Source: an uncultured Clostridia bacterium (GTDB lineage Bacteria; Bacillota; Clostridia; Saccharofermentanales; Saccharofermentanaceae). Taken from it: a stretch of DNA of 64,000 nucleotides. The position numbers were made by a program, and so were the translations under genes. Shown one piece after another: positions 25,006 through 34,219 of the stretch. Where the stretch lies: contig CAMYXF010000004.1 in assembly GCA_947303185.1 (NCBI GenBank), forward strand, positions 1-64,000. The letters run 5' to 3'. Every line of letters begins with the position of its first letter. The first letter of the stretch is position 1. The notes below the pieces were generated by a model. The model was not told the origin of the DNA, ran no database searches, and saw nothing but the letters and a program-made list of their open reading frames with translations.

Positions 25006-28000
25006 TTATAACATCTCGATATTATCTGCTCCTACAAGTTCTGCGAGTTTATTGAGCACCGCTTCATCAGGTGCGATCCTGCATATGTCATCAAGTCTTG
25101 TGATACTGTTATCGGATTTGAAAAGGATCTCTACAGCCATATTACCATGGAAATATGCAAGGAAGTTAAGAAGCCTTGAAAATCCTTTTGAATCAGGCTT
25201 GCCGTCGTAATGAATCCTCATGACGTGTTCTTTGTTCTCAGCAGGAGCCGGAGCCTGGACAGGTTCGGCCTGGACATTCTGAACATTCTGAACCACAGCC
25301 TCTTTGGTAATGACGGGCTTGGCTGGTCTTGCAGCCTGTCCGCCGTCTCTTTCCCTCAATGCTGTCTGATAAGACCTGTCGTTTCTTATTCTGCTTAACA
25401 GTGACGGATCGTCGGTTAATTCGAAACAGCAGTCGGCAAACATTGAAAGTTCTCCACCCTCTCTCATTTGTCTTCTTCCGACAAAGAGATAAGGCTTGTT
25501 CTTCTCTACCATTCTGTTATATGTATCGAAATTCTTTCCGAAGAGAAGCACTTCAAAATAGCCGCTTAGATCTTCACAGCTTATGGTGCTCATCATGGTC
25601 TTTTTCTTGGTATATCCGGTCTTCTTATCGGTAACCATTCCGCACATCGCAACCTGCTTGTTGTCATCCAATGCATCGCTTCCTGAAAGCGCAAGGATAT
25701 CGGATGCTTCAGACATATCAAACGTAGCTATCTCTGAAATGATATTCGTATATGAAGCAAGAGGATTACCCGAAAGATAAATGCCGACCATTTCTTTCTC
25801 ATAACCGAGTTTCTGGCTCTCTGGATATTCTGCAATGTCAGGAATATAAATAGACGGTCCTGCAGCAGATGCATCTCCGAAATCAAAGAGCGACAACTGG
25901 CCTTCGATGTTGCGGCTGTCTTCATGTGCGAGCCTGTCGAGTTCTGTCTGCACACATGCTGTCATCTGTGCTCTGGTAAACCCGAATGAGTCCATGCATG
26001 ATGCAAGTATCAATGCTTCTGCAACAGTCTTCTTTACTCCTATCTTAGATGCCCTTACGATGAAGTCTTCAAATGATTTATATTCACCGTTCTTATCCCT
26101 GTCATTCAGGATGTCCATTACAGCTCCTTCACCGACATTCTTGATAACTGATAAGCCGATTCTGATCTTACGGTCACCTTCAGTAGTAAATCTTTCGCGG
26201 CTCTTGTTGATATCAGGAGGCAGCACTTCGATGCCCATAGCAGAACAGCATGAGATGTAATAAGATGCTTTGCCGAGATCGCCCCTGAAAGAGTTAAGAG
26301 TTGCGGCCATAAACTCAGTCGGATAGTAGCACTTAAAATATGCAGTCCAGTAACCTACTACCGCATAGCACGCTGCATGTGATTTGTTGAATGCGTAGCC
26401 TGCAAAACCTGATACATCATCAAAGATTTTCGCGGCAACGTTCTCAGGTACACCACGCTTGATACAGCCGTCGATCTGGCGCCCCTTGTCATCTGTTCCG
26501 CCATACATGAACAGATTTCTGTAGTTCTCCATTATCGACTTTTTCTTTTTGCTCATCGCACGTCTGATGTTATCAGACTGACCCATCGAGAAACCTGCAA
26601 GATCTCTTACAATCTGCATTACCTGTTCCTGATAGATTGCGCATCCGTATGTAACGTTAAGAATAGGTTCGAGCAAAGGATGATCGTATGTGATGTGAGA
26701 AGGATTCTTTTTGCAGTCAACATACTTCGGGATCTGATCCATAGGACCCGGTCTGTAAAGCGAGATACCTGCGATGATGTCCTCTAAGCTTTCAGGTTCG
26801 AGCTGTTTCATGAACGATGTCATTCCGCGGCTTTCAAGCTGGAATATGCCGACTGTCTCACCACGGCCGATCATCTTATATACTTCAGGATCATCTAACG
26901 GTATCCTGTCGAGATCGATGTCTTTTCCGTAGTTGTTCTTTATTAGTTCTTTTACGTCCTGCAAAACAGTCAATGTTCTGAGACCTAAGAAGTCGAACTT
27001 AAGAAGTCCGATGCTCTCAACATCACTCTTTGCAAACTGCACTGCTACAGTGTCATCGTTTACTGCAAGCGGCGCGATATCGGTAATGTCTTTTCCTGAT
27101 ATGATTATTCCCGCAGCATGCGTTCCTGCATTACGCGGGAGACCTTCAACACGCATTGCCATATCAATCACCTTACGTGATTCCGGATCGGTATCATATG
27201 CTTCCTTAAACTCGGTACTGATCTCAAGCGCCTGCTTCAAGGTCATGCCTACAGAGAAAGGAATCATCTTCGTAAGTTTGTTGCTCTGCGAGATAGGCAT
27301 GTTAAGAACTCTCGCAACATCCTTTACTGCCTGCCTTGCTGCAAGCGTACCGAATGTGATTACGTGCGCGACTCTTGTCTTACCGTATTTTTCCGTTACG
27401 TAATCGATCGCTATCTGTCTTCTTTCATCGTTGAAATCGACGTCGAAGTCCGGCATGGATACACGCTCGGAATTCAAAAACCTCTCGAAAACAAGTCCGT
27501 ATTTTATCGGATCGATATCGGTGATGCCGACCGCATAAGCAACAAGCGAACCTGCGCCTGAACCTCTTCCGGGACCAACAGTAACATCATGTGTCTTCGC
27601 ATAGTTAATGAAGTCCCATACGATCAGATAGTAATCGGTATAGCCCATGCTGTTGATGACGGAAAGCTCATACTCAGCACGCTTCATGTAGTCCTCTTCA
27701 CTGCCTGTGGGAGGAGTTACTTCAAATCTTTTCTTAAGTCCCTTATAGGTCAGGTCTGAAAGATATTCTTCATGACTGCTGTATCCTTCAGGTACTTCAT
27801 AAACAGGAAGATGGATAGTCTCAAAATCATATTCGGCATTGCACATGTCGGCGATCTTGCCGGTATTCTCAATCGCTTCTGTAAGTTCAGGGAAGAAACG
27901 TCTCATCTCAGTCTCTGACTTAACGTAGAAATCATTGGACGACATGCGCATTCTGTTCTCGTCATCGATTCTTGCGGCAGTTGAAATGCAAAGGAGAATA

Positions 28001-28665
28001 TCCTGCGCTTCATAATCTTCCTTCATGAGATAGTGGCAGTCGTTTGTCGCAACAAGCGGTATGCCCGTCTCATTTGAAAGTCTTACCAGGGCAGCATTTA
28101 CCTTAGCCTGTTCGGGCGTGGTATTTGCCTGGATCTCAAGATAGTAATTGCCCCTGCCGAAAAGCTTGTCATACCATACGGCAGTTTGTGCGGCTTTCTC
28201 CATGTCACCGTCAAGGATAAGTGAAGGCACTTTACCTGCAAGGCATGCTGAAAGACATATCAGTCCGTCATGCCATTTCTCAAGGAGTTCCTCATCTATT
28301 CTCGGGCGTCTGTAAAAGCCTTCCGTAAATCCTGCCGAAACAAGCTTATTGAGATTCGTTAATCCCTGATTGTTCTTGGCAAGAAGGATAAGGTGATTGT
28401 AGTATCTGTCTTCTTTTCCGGGAACGACATTCTTATCGAATCTTGAACCGGGAGCAACATAGACTTCACATCCGATTATGGGATGAATGCCGTTTGCCTT
28501 CATCTCCCTGTAGAAAGAAACAGCACCATACATTACGCCGTGATCTGTGATGGCGCATGATGTCATTCCCATCTCCTTAAGCCTGGAAGCAAGATCCTTG
28601 ATCTTTATCGCGCCGTCAAGGAGACTGTATTCGGTATGAAGATGTAAATGACAAAAGCCACTCAT
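25006..28665 (-). CDS. dnaE: DNA polymerase III subunit alpha (DnaE)
   Basis: A 1219-residue replicative-type polymerase. Domains in order: PHP (1-290, HLHTEYSLLDGA), palm/fingers with PGRGSGAGSL and the catalytic MPDFDVDF, beta-clamp-binding and helix-hairpin-helix region (about 760-900), then an OB fold (about 990-1090). In Firmicutes that also have PolC, DnaE extends RNA primers; polC is not in the window. It begins on the last base of the uvrB stop codon (TAATG), so the two are translationally coupled. Confidence 0.96.
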   Translation of the reverse strand: MSGFCHLHLHTEYSLLDGAIKIKDLASRLKEMGMTSCAITDHGVMYGAVSFYREMKANGIHPIIGCEVYVAPGSRFDKNVVPGKEDRYYNHLILLAKNNQGLTNLNKLVSAGFTEGFYRRPRIDEELLEKWHDGLICLSACLAGKVPSLILDGDMEKAAQTAVWYDKLFGRGNYYLEIQANTTPEQAKVNAALVRLSNETGIPLVATNDCHYLMKEDYEAQDILLCISTAARIDDENRMRMSSNDFYVKSETEMRRFFPELTEAIENTGKIADMCNAEYDFETIHLPVYEVPEGYSSHEEYLSDLTYKGLKKRFEVTPPTGSEEDYMKRAEYELSVINSMGYTDYYLIVWDFINYAKTHDVTVGPGRGSGAGSLVAYAVGITDIDPIKYGLVFERFLNSERVSMPDFDVDFNDERRQIAIDYVTEKYGKTRVAHVITFGTLAARQAVKDVARVLNMPISQSNKLTKMIPFSVGMTLKQALEISTEFKEAYDTDPESRKVIDMAMRVEGLPRNAGTHAAGIIISGKDITDIAPLAVNDDTVAVQFAKSDVESIGLLKFDFLGLRTLTVLQDVKELIKNNYGKDIDLDRIPLDDPEVYKMIGRGETVGIFQLESRGMTSFMKQLEPESLEDIIAGISLYRPGPMDQIPKYVDCKKNPSHITYDHPLLEPILNVTYGCAIYQEQVMQIVRDLAGFSMGQSDNIRRAMSKKKKSIMENYRNLFMYGGTDDKGRQIDGCIKRGVPENVAAKIFDDVSGFAGYAFNKSHAACYAVVGYWTAYFKCYYPTEFMAATLNSFRGDLGKASYYISCCSAMGIEVLPPDINKSRERFTTEGDRKIRIGLSVIKNVGEGAVMDILNDRDKNGEYKSFEDFIVRASKIGVKKTVAEALILASCMDSFGFTRAQMTACVQTELDRLAHEDSRNIEGQLSLFDFGDASAAGPSIYIPDIAEYPESQKLGYEKEMVGIYLSGNPLASYTNIISEIATFDMSEASDILALSGSDALDDNKQVAMCGMVTDKKTGYTKKKTMMSTISCEDLSGYFEVLLFGKNFDTYNRMVEKNKPYLFVGRRQMREGGELSMFADCCFELTDDPSLLSRIRNDRSYQTALRERDGGQAARPAKPVITKEAVVQNVQNVQAEPVQAPAPAENKEHVMRIHYDGKPDSKGFSRLLNFLAYFHGNMAVEILFKSDNSITRLDDICRIAPDEAVLNKLAELVGADNIEML

Positions 28666-30680
28666 TATTTCTTTCCTTTAAGTTCGATGATTATGTCTCT
28701 GATCTCAGCTGCTCTCTCGAAGTCGAGATCCTTTGCAGCTTTGGTCATCTCAACAGTAAGCTTGTCGATAAGCTTCTTGTTCTCTTCTTCTGTGCCACCG
28801 GAGACACCCTCGTTGATAAGCTTAGCAGCGTCTATGCCGCCCTTAGCGGCCTTGCCTCTCCCCTTACCTGAAGAATCCTTGCTGCTCTCCGCAACGATGT
28901 CAAAGACGTCTCTGACGGCCTTCTTGATGGTCTTAGGTGTGATGCCGTGTGCCTCATTATATTCATGCTGTATCTTTCTTCTTCTGTTCGTCTCTGATAC
29001 GGCGTTCATCATGGAATCGGTTACCTCATCTGCATAGAGAACAACTCTTCCGTGATCGTTACGCGCGCATCTTCCGATTATCTGGATAAGGGATCTCTCG
29101 GATCTTAAGAATCCTTCCTTGTCGGCATCAAGGATCATGAGGAGCGATACTTCTGGAAGGTCGATACCTTCTCTTAAGAGATTGATTCCGACGATGACAT
29201 CAACTTCATCATTACGCAGTTGGTTTAGTATCTGCATACGCTCAACTGCCTTGATGTCAGAATGCAGATATGTGACCCTTACGCCCTCTTTCTTGAGGAA
29301 CTCCGTAAGGTCTTCTGCCATTCTCTTTGTGAGTGTCATTATGAGGCTCTTATCGCCTGTCTTCTTCTGCTCTTTGAGCATGCCGAGGATATCTTCGATC
29401 TGGCCTTCAACGGGACGGATGAATATCTCAGGTTCAAGAAGACCTGTAGGTCTGATTACCTGTTCGACGATCTGTTCGCTGTGATCCTTCTCATAGTCAG
29501 CAGGCGTAGCACTTACGAAAACAGTCTGGCCCATGCGCTGCTCGAATTCATCGAACTTCAAAGGTCTGTTATCGAATGCTGAAGGAAGTCTGAATCCGTA
29601 CTGGACCAGCATCTCTTTTCTGGATCTGTCTCCGTTATACATTGCGCCGACCTGGGGGATGGTCTGGTGCGACTCGTCTATGAAAAGAAGGAAGTCATCC
29701 GGGAAGAAGTCCATCAATGTGCACGGAGGCTCGCCTGCTTCTCTTCCTGCAATATGTCTTGAGTAGTTCTCGATGCCTTTGCAGAAGCCTGTCTCCCTCA
29801 ACATATCCATGTCGTAACGCGTACGCTGCTCAAGTCTGTATGCGGCGATCATGTCGCCTGCATCCCTTAACTCCTTAAGCCTTACTTCAAGCTCAGCTTC
29901 GATCCTGTCGATCGCTTTGTTAAGCTTTGCCCTGCCCGTCGCATAATGAGATGCCGGGAAGAGCTCAATGTAATCCTTGGTGTATTCGGTCTTACCTGTG
30001 ATTGCATCGACATAGCTTATCTTGTCTATCTCGTCGCCGAAAAAACTGATCCTCGTGAGTGTGTGTTCTGAATCAGGAGTCCAGATATCAATGATGTCTC
30101 CCTTGCGTCTGAAACAGCCTCTGGAAAGATCAAAATCATTACGCGTGTACTGCATGTTGATGAGCTGTCCCATGACTGCATCCATGGGAATCTCAAGACC
30201 TGTCTCAAGCATGAGTGCAAGTGAGAGATAATCTTCCTTCTCACCGATACCGTAGATGCAGGAAACAGATGCTACGATGATGACATCGTCACGAGTAAGA
30301 AGTGACTTGGTAGCTTCGTGACGCATACGGTCGATCTCATCGTTGATCGATGAGTCCTTCTCGATATAAGTATCCGTAGCTGCGATATAAGCTTCCGGCT
30401 GGTAGTAATCGTAGTATGAGATGAAATACTCAACGGCGTTCTCCGGAAAAAGCTCCTTGAACTCGGCATAGAGCTGGCCTGCCAGAGTCTTATTATGCGC
30501 AAGAACAAGCGTAGGCCTTTGCACCCTCTCAATGATGTTGGCCATGGTAAAAGTCTTACCTGAACCGGTAACACCCAAAAGGGTCTGGCCCCTCATGCCA
30601 TCCTTAATGCCCTGAACCAGGGAATCTATTGCTTCCGGCTGGTCACCTGAAGGCTTGTAATCTGATACGAGCTTAAACAT
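28665..30680 (-). CDS. uvrB: UvrABC system protein B
   Basis: A 671-residue excision repair helicase that verifies DNA damage handed over by UvrA and recruits UvrC. Walker A is GVTGSGKT (about 39), the beta-hairpin with YYDYYQPEAY is at about 90-100, helicase motifs DESHQTIPQ and QIIGRCARN are present, and the C-terminal UVR motif (about 635-668) contacts UvrC. A promoter containing a LexA-like palindrome lies upstream, so it is likely damage-inducible. dnaE is directly coupled downstream. Confidence 0.97.
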   Translation of the reverse strand: MFKLVSDYKPSGDQPEAIDSLVQGIKDGMRGQTLLGVTGSGKTFTMANIIERVQRPTLVLAHNKTLAGQLYAEFKELFPENAVEYFISYYDYYQPEAYIAATDTYIEKDSSINDEIDRMRHEATKSLLTRDDVIIVASVSCIYGIGEKEDYLSLALMLETGLEIPMDAVMGQLINMQYTRNDFDLSRGCFRRKGDIIDIWTPDSEHTLTRISFFGDEIDKISYVDAITGKTEYTKDYIELFPASHYATGRAKLNKAIDRIEAELEVRLKELRDAGDMIAAYRLEQRTRYDMDMLRETGFCKGIENYSRHIAGREAGEPPCTLMDFFPDDFLLFIDESHQTIPQVGAMYNGDRSRKEMLVQYGFRLPSAFDNRPLKFDEFEQRMGQTVFVSATPADYEKDHSEQIVEQVIRPTGLLEPEIFIRPVEGQIEDILGMLKEQKKTGDKSLIMTLTKRMAEDLTEFLKKEGVRVTYLHSDIKAVERMQILNQLRNDEVDVIVGINLLREGIDLPEVSLLMILDADKEGFLRSERSLIQIIGRCARNDHGRVVLYADEVTDSMMNAVSETNRRRKIQHEYNEAHGITPKTIKKAVRDVFDIVAESSKDSSGKGRGKAAKGGIDAAKLINEGVSGGTEEENKKLIDKLTVEMTKAAKDLDFERAAEIRDIIIELKGKK

Positions 30681-30742
30681 AAATCACTAATCCAAAACTG
30701 CTTCGCATATCAGTGCGAATATTTACTTATCTTATACGCTCA

Positions 30743-30771
30743 ATTTTAGAACGTTTGTTCTATGATTGCAA
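30743..30771 (-). promoter_or_regulatory. uvrB promoter with LexA/SOS box
   Basis: On the minus strand TTGCAA, 17 bases, TAAAAT. The palindrome TAGAAC-GTTT-GTTCTA (30747-30762) lies between and over the -10. It contains GAAC-N4-GTTC, the core of the Gram-positive LexA box. LexA bound here would block the promoter; uvrB is a classic SOS gene. Confidence 0.8.
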
Positions 30772-30783
30772 TACTGCGCCTTC

Positions 30784-31701
30784 TCATTGGCCGCATATCG
30801 GGATTATGTCAGACAACTCCATAACGCGGTATTTGAAGGGCGGCTTTGTTCCTTCCGTTTCGGCAGATGCAGTAGCCAGAGCCATGCAGAGTCTGAACGT
30901 CTCTTCAGGCTTCATGCCTTCATCGAATGAATATGCAAGACCTGCTGTCATTGCATCTCCGCACCCGGTGGTGCAGTTGACCTTAACTTCAACAGCCTCC
31001 GAAGAGAATTTCCCTTCAGAACCGGCGAATACGGCACCGTCTTTGCCCATTGAGACAAGGCAGAACGCAACGCCGCCTGATACGATTTTCGAAGCTTCGG
31101 AAAGAGCTCCTTCCATATCGTTTTCCATGCCGAGTTCGTCGCATGTCGGCTTAACGGCATAAGGCAATGCTGCAAGGCCTTCCTGAAGATATTTGTCTGC
31201 ACAGTCAAGAATGACCTTTACGCCTTCGGTCTGCTTAAAGCACCTGATAAGATTGGCATAGATATCAGAAGGAGACCCCAGAGGAGGTCTGCCGCTGATG
31301 ACAACAATGTCACCGCTTTTAAGCCTCTCACTCAATACTTTCATCAGCGTATCTACGGAAGCCTTGTCATAATATGGACCTTCCGCGTTGATGTCTGTCG
31401 TGACACCGTTCTCGCCCGATATCTTGATGTTGGTTCTCGTGTTTCCGGAAGGATAAACAACGCTGATCACTTCAAATTCAGTCTTAAGTTTTGACAGGAG
31501 CTTCTCACCATCTTCTCCGCATACGCCGACACAGACGACTGATTCCTTGCCCATGGTCTTAAGGTTCTTGGACACATTGATACCCTTACCGCCGGGATCG
31601 CTCCTCATCGCATAAGACTTGTTGATGCTTCCGGGCATAAGACCGTCTTTAACATGAAGACTTACATCGATTGCGGGATTAAGAGTAAGCGTGTAGATCA
31701 T
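30784..31701 (-). CDS. PfkB-family hexose kinase, 1-phosphofructokinase-like
   Basis: A 305-residue ribokinase-superfamily sugar kinase. The N-terminal TLNPAIDV and PGGKGINVSKNL motifs and the overall pattern match the 1-phosphofructokinase/tagatose-6-phosphate kinase branch. The anion-hole motif reads GCGD (TTGCGDAMTAG) where most members have GAGD; the catalytic Asp is kept. No fruR or fructose PTS gene is beside it, so the substrate is not certain. It is the last gene of the DUF212-alkD-pfkB operon, 4 bp after alkD. Confidence 0.87.
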   Translation of the reverse strand: MIYTLTLNPAIDVSLHVKDGLMPGSINKSYAMRSDPGGKGINVSKNLKTMGKESVVCVGVCGEDGEKLLSKLKTEFEVISVVYPSGNTRTNIKISGENGVTTDINAEGPYYDKASVDTLMKVLSERLKSGDIVVISGRPPLGSPSDIYANLIRCFKQTEGVKVILDCADKYLQEGLAALPYAVKPTCDELGMENDMEGALSEASKIVSGGVAFCLVSMGKDGAVFAGSEGKFSSEAVEVKVNCTTGCGDAMTAGLAYSFDEGMKPEETFRLCMALATASAETEGTKPPFKYRVMELSDIIPICGQ

Positions 31702-31705
31702 GGCA

Positions 31706-32395
31706 TTAAGCCTTTCTTTTCAGCGTCTTTAGATATTCCTTCTGTTCTGGAGTAATGCGGTAACTCTCAACCGCTTTCTGGATGGACTTGTTGTGCGTCC
31801 ACTTATCGAGTTTCTGCTTTTCGATGAAAGGCAGCGCAGCATCATACTGCTTTGCGAGTGCAGTCGCAAAATACCACGCGATCATCATGTTCACATAGTA
31901 TTCTTCGGAGCGGATCTTCGATACCTTCGTAAGATATGAAGTCTTGAAATCCTCGTCAAGGAAATGCTCCATGAGCATGCCTATCGCAAATCTCTTGACG
32001 TATGTGTGGTCTGACCTGATCCACTTATCCACATTCTCGAGAAGGAGCTGTTTATGCTTTTTAAAAACCTTGGGAGACATCTGGTCGCAAGTTGCCCAGT
32101 TATCCACATAGGGAAGGAACTCATCAACAAGTCTGATACAGCTTTCAGCGTCCTTCATGCCTGAAAGTATGAATGCGTGAAGCTGGTTCTCTTCGAAAAA
32201 CTTATGCGGAAGGTCAGAAAGGAATTCAGATATTTCTTCTCTTTTGGAAAGCTCTTTGGCGAGCTGTCTTAAAGCCGGTGTCCTTACACCTATTATCGAA
32301 TCCGCTTCCACCGTGGGAATAATGGTCACCTGCATATCACGGTAACCTTTATCCTGTAATTTCTTCAATTCTTTGCGGATATCATCGGTAATCAT
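31706..32395 (-). CDS. DNA alkylation repair protein (AlkD-like)
   Basis: A 229-residue all-helical HEAT-repeat protein of the AlkC/AlkD glycosylase family, which excises alkylated bases such as N3- and N7-alkylpurines. The family pattern GVRTPALRQLAKE and the WATCDQMSP and WYFATALAK blocks (about 110 and 175) are present, matching small AlkD proteins of Firmicutes. It starts 1 bp after the upstream gene without its own clear ribosome binding site, so translation is probably coupled. Confidence 0.85.
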   Translation of the reverse strand: MITDDIRKELKKLQDKGYRDMQVTIIPTVEADSIIGVRTPALRQLAKELSKREEISEFLSDLPHKFFEENQLHAFILSGMKDAESCIRLVDEFLPYVDNWATCDQMSPKVFKKHKQLLLENVDKWIRSDHTYVKRFAIGMLMEHFLDEDFKTSYLTKVSKIRSEEYYVNMMIAWYFATALAKQYDAALPFIEKQKLDKWTHNKSIQKAVESYRITPEQKEYLKTLKRKA

Positions 32396-32396
32396 G

Positions 32397-32858
32397 TCAG
32401 AAAATGAGATACATGATTATCGCTGTGGCAATACCCAGAAGGCATCCGGCTGCAACCTGCAAAGGTGTGTGACCGAGAAGTTCCTTAAGCTTCTCCTCAT
32501 TGGGAAGATCTGCACCTGTAAGCTTCTCGAACATGTCTGCCATTGCATTAAGAAGCTCAGCCTGCTTACCAGCCTGATATCTGACGTTCATTGCGTCATG
32601 CATTACAACGATCGCAAGAATCATCGCAACGGCGAATACTGCAGTATTAAAGCCTTCATAAAGACCTGTCGCAACAGCAACTGATACAACGGTTGCGGAG
32701 TGTCCGCTCGGCATACCGCCGTCACCGAAAAGTCTTTCGATGCTGAATTTCTTTGTCAAAATGAGATTGCTGATACACTTAAAAACCTGTGCCAAAAACC
32801 ATGACACGATACCGACAATCAAAATCTTGTTAGTGATTATCTGTAACAGGACTTCCAT
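32397..32858 (-). CDS. DUF212 divergent PAP2-family membrane protein
   Basis: A 153-residue integral membrane protein with about four helices. It matches the DUF212 (divergent PAP2, acid phosphatase/haloperoxidase-like) family: the PSGHSA motif (GGMPSGHSATV, about residue 52) and the HDAMNVR block (about 92) are typical, and the length fits. Enzymatic activity has not been shown for most members. GAGGG lies before the ATG. First gene of an operon with alkD and pfkB. Confidence 0.85.
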   Translation of the reverse strand: MEVLLQIITNKILIVGIVSWFLAQVFKCISNLILTKKFSIERLFGDGGMPSGHSATVVSVAVATGLYEGFNTAVFAVAMILAIVVMHDAMNVRYQAGKQAELLNAMADMFEKLTGADLPNEEKLKELLGHTPLQVAAGCLLGIATAIIMYLIF

Positions 32859-32892
32859 ACTTAACCCTCTTCCTTAATCTAATTAATTTTAC

Positions 32893-32922
32893 TCTATAAA
32901 AAGTAAAAAAAAAGACTTGCAA
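32893..32922 (-). promoter_or_regulatory. Putative promoter of the DUF212-alkD-pfkB operon
   Basis: On the minus strand TTGCAA, 18 bases that include a run of nine T, then TATAGA, about 35 bases before the first start codon. Confidence 0.45.
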
Positions 32923-32933
32923 AGTGCGGATAA

Positions 32934-32968
32934 GCAAAAAAGATGCCGCAGATTTCTCTACGGCATCT
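32934..32968 (-). terminator. Orphan minus-strand terminator
   Basis: AGATGCCG pairs with CGGCATCT over a 12-base loop that can pair further (AGA with TCT). On the minus strand six T follow. No minus-strand gene ends here, so it may end a small RNA; TATCAT at 33020-33025 with TTGTGG 16 bases upstream is a weak possible promoter. Confidence 0.6.
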
Positions 32969-33223
32969 CTACAAACAAACTCAAAACTTATATATTGCGG
33001 TCTCGTTCTTACGCTTTTGATGATACATTACCATTAAGGCACCACAAGGAAACGTCTGTTAACAATATGTGAACAAAGCCGTCAAATTTTGAAATCTCTT
33101 TCATAATGCTTGTATTTTCGCCCGAAAACGCGGCAAAACAGCGGTTTTGAGGCAACGCACCGTAATGGTGACAGGGTTTCTTCAAGGTGGTGCTTGATGT
33201 TTTTCCGCCCCAAGCGGATACTG

Positions 33224-33248
33224 AAATCACATCTGCAGGTGATTTTTT
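33224..33248 (+). terminator. Terminator-like hairpin in the leader of the HTH gene
   Basis: AAATCAC pairs with GTGATTT across eight bases, followed by T. It ends 18 bp before the ATG at 33267. A terminator this close to a start codon suggests attenuation in a leader RNA rather than the end of a gene. Confidence 0.6.
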
Positions 33249-33266
33249 GAAAGGAACGGATCTTAC

Positions 33267-34151
33267 ATGGTCGAATTTGGTGAACAATTAAGAAGAGCAA
33301 GAGAAGCAAAAGGAATGACGCAGCAGTCTCTGGCGGAACAGTTATATGTCACAAGACAGTCTGTATCCAGATGGGAATGCGGCGACCGTTATCCGGATCT
33401 TCTTACAACAACGAAGATTGCTCAGATACTGGAAGTAAGCCTTGACGACCTTTTATCCGGAAAGGAAATGGAAAAAGTAGTAGAAAGAAATCCTGTAGTA
33501 GAAAACAAAGTTGCAAACAACATTATGACAGCGCTTTATGCAGTGGTCTTAATGTCAATGGTCATCCCTATGCTTAATGGCATATTGACACGTCAGGCAG
33601 TCATCGGCAGCAATCCGCCTGGAAATGACAACTATGTGATTATTTATGCATCAGTGCTGATCCTCGAATTGTTCAGTTTTACATTTGGACTTATCAATGC
33701 AATAAAAGGCACGCTTTCACCAAAAAGAATGGGAGCGGTAATCGGAGCTTATTTTGCTGCCAACTGCATTACCGGTGCCGAATCTTTGATAAGGGTCTTC
33801 CCTCCTGAAGTTATCCTGCACGGATTAAATAATGGAGATGCATTCAAGCTTTTATGCATGATCGCGATTCTTACGATTCCCTTCATCGCCGGAGCAACCG
33901 GAACATTCTTTTATTTCATCAGGAACAATAACCTGACATTATGGCCGGTACTGATCATAGTATCTTCAATTTTCGGTATGATCATCAACATTACAAGTAA
34001 ACTGACATTCCTCACTAATTACAATGAAAGGTTCACGATGAATCAGACTCTGAGCCTGGTATTGGGCATAGCGATTTACGCTCTGATCATCTATCAGACA
34101 TTTACTCTGATGATCAAGAGGAAAAAGGCAAAGGAAACAGCCGGCAAATAA
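33267..34151 (+). CDS. XRE-family HTH regulator with C-terminal membrane domain
   Basis: A 294-residue protein. Residues 5-62 form an HTH_3/Cro-type DNA-binding domain (QLRRAREAKGMTQQSLAEQL, then RQSVSRWECGDRYPD). The rest has five to six transmembrane helices (from about 88 to 282) with no recognised sensor fold. Such XRE-membrane fusions in Clostridia are often local regulators of a neighbouring transporter, but none is adjacent here. The ribosome binding site AAAGGA is rather distant (11 bases). Codons are more AT-rich than in the flanking ribosomal genes. A terminator-like hairpin sits in its leader. Confidence 0.8.
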   Translation: MVEFGEQLRRAREAKGMTQQSLAEQLYVTRQSVSRWECGDRYPDLLTTTKIAQILEVSLDDLLSGKEMEKVVERNPVVENKVANNIMTALYAVVLMSMVIPMLNGILTRQAVIGSNPPGNDNYVIIYASVLILELFSFTFGLINAIKGTLSPKRMGAVIGAYFAANCITGAESLIRVFPPEVILHGLNNGDAFKLLCMIAILTIPFIAGATGTFFYFIRNNNLTLWPVLIIVSSIFGMIINITSKLTFLTNYNERFTMNQTLSLVLGIAIYALIIYQTFTLMIKRKKAKETAGK

Positions 34152-34158
34152 AAAACTA

Positions 34159-34187
34159 AGGGGTGTCTCAGAAAAAGAGACACCCCT
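34159..34187. terminator. Bidirectional terminator between HTH gene and obgE
   Basis: AGGGGTGTCTC, seven bases, GAGACACCCCT: an 11-bp perfect stem. The minus-strand side is followed by TAGTTTTTT, so it best serves obgE; the plus side ends in ATTTAATT. Confidence 0.85.
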
Positions 34188-34219
34188 ATTTAATTACTTG
34201 AATTTATGAGACTTCAATA

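Larger units (their letters stand above)
32859..33266. other. 408-bp gene-free region with orphan regulatory signals
   Basis: This is the longest stretch in the window without a supported gene. It holds the DUF212 operon promoter, a minus-strand terminator (32934-32968) with no minus-strand gene in front of it, several GC-rich hairpins between 33120 and 33220 (for example TCCGC-CCCAA-GCGGA), and a plus-strand terminator-like hairpin just before the HTH gene. The open frames here (33009-33287 minus) lack ribosome binding sites and look spurious. I recognise no tRNA, tmRNA, SRP RNA, 6S RNA or named riboswitch. Confidence 0.6.

Noticed and set aside
33009..33287. 92-residue minus-strand ORF in the gene-free region
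   Set aside because: No ribosome binding site, no family resemblance, low-complexity composition and overlap with the start of the HTH gene. The region is better explained by leader RNA and hairpins.
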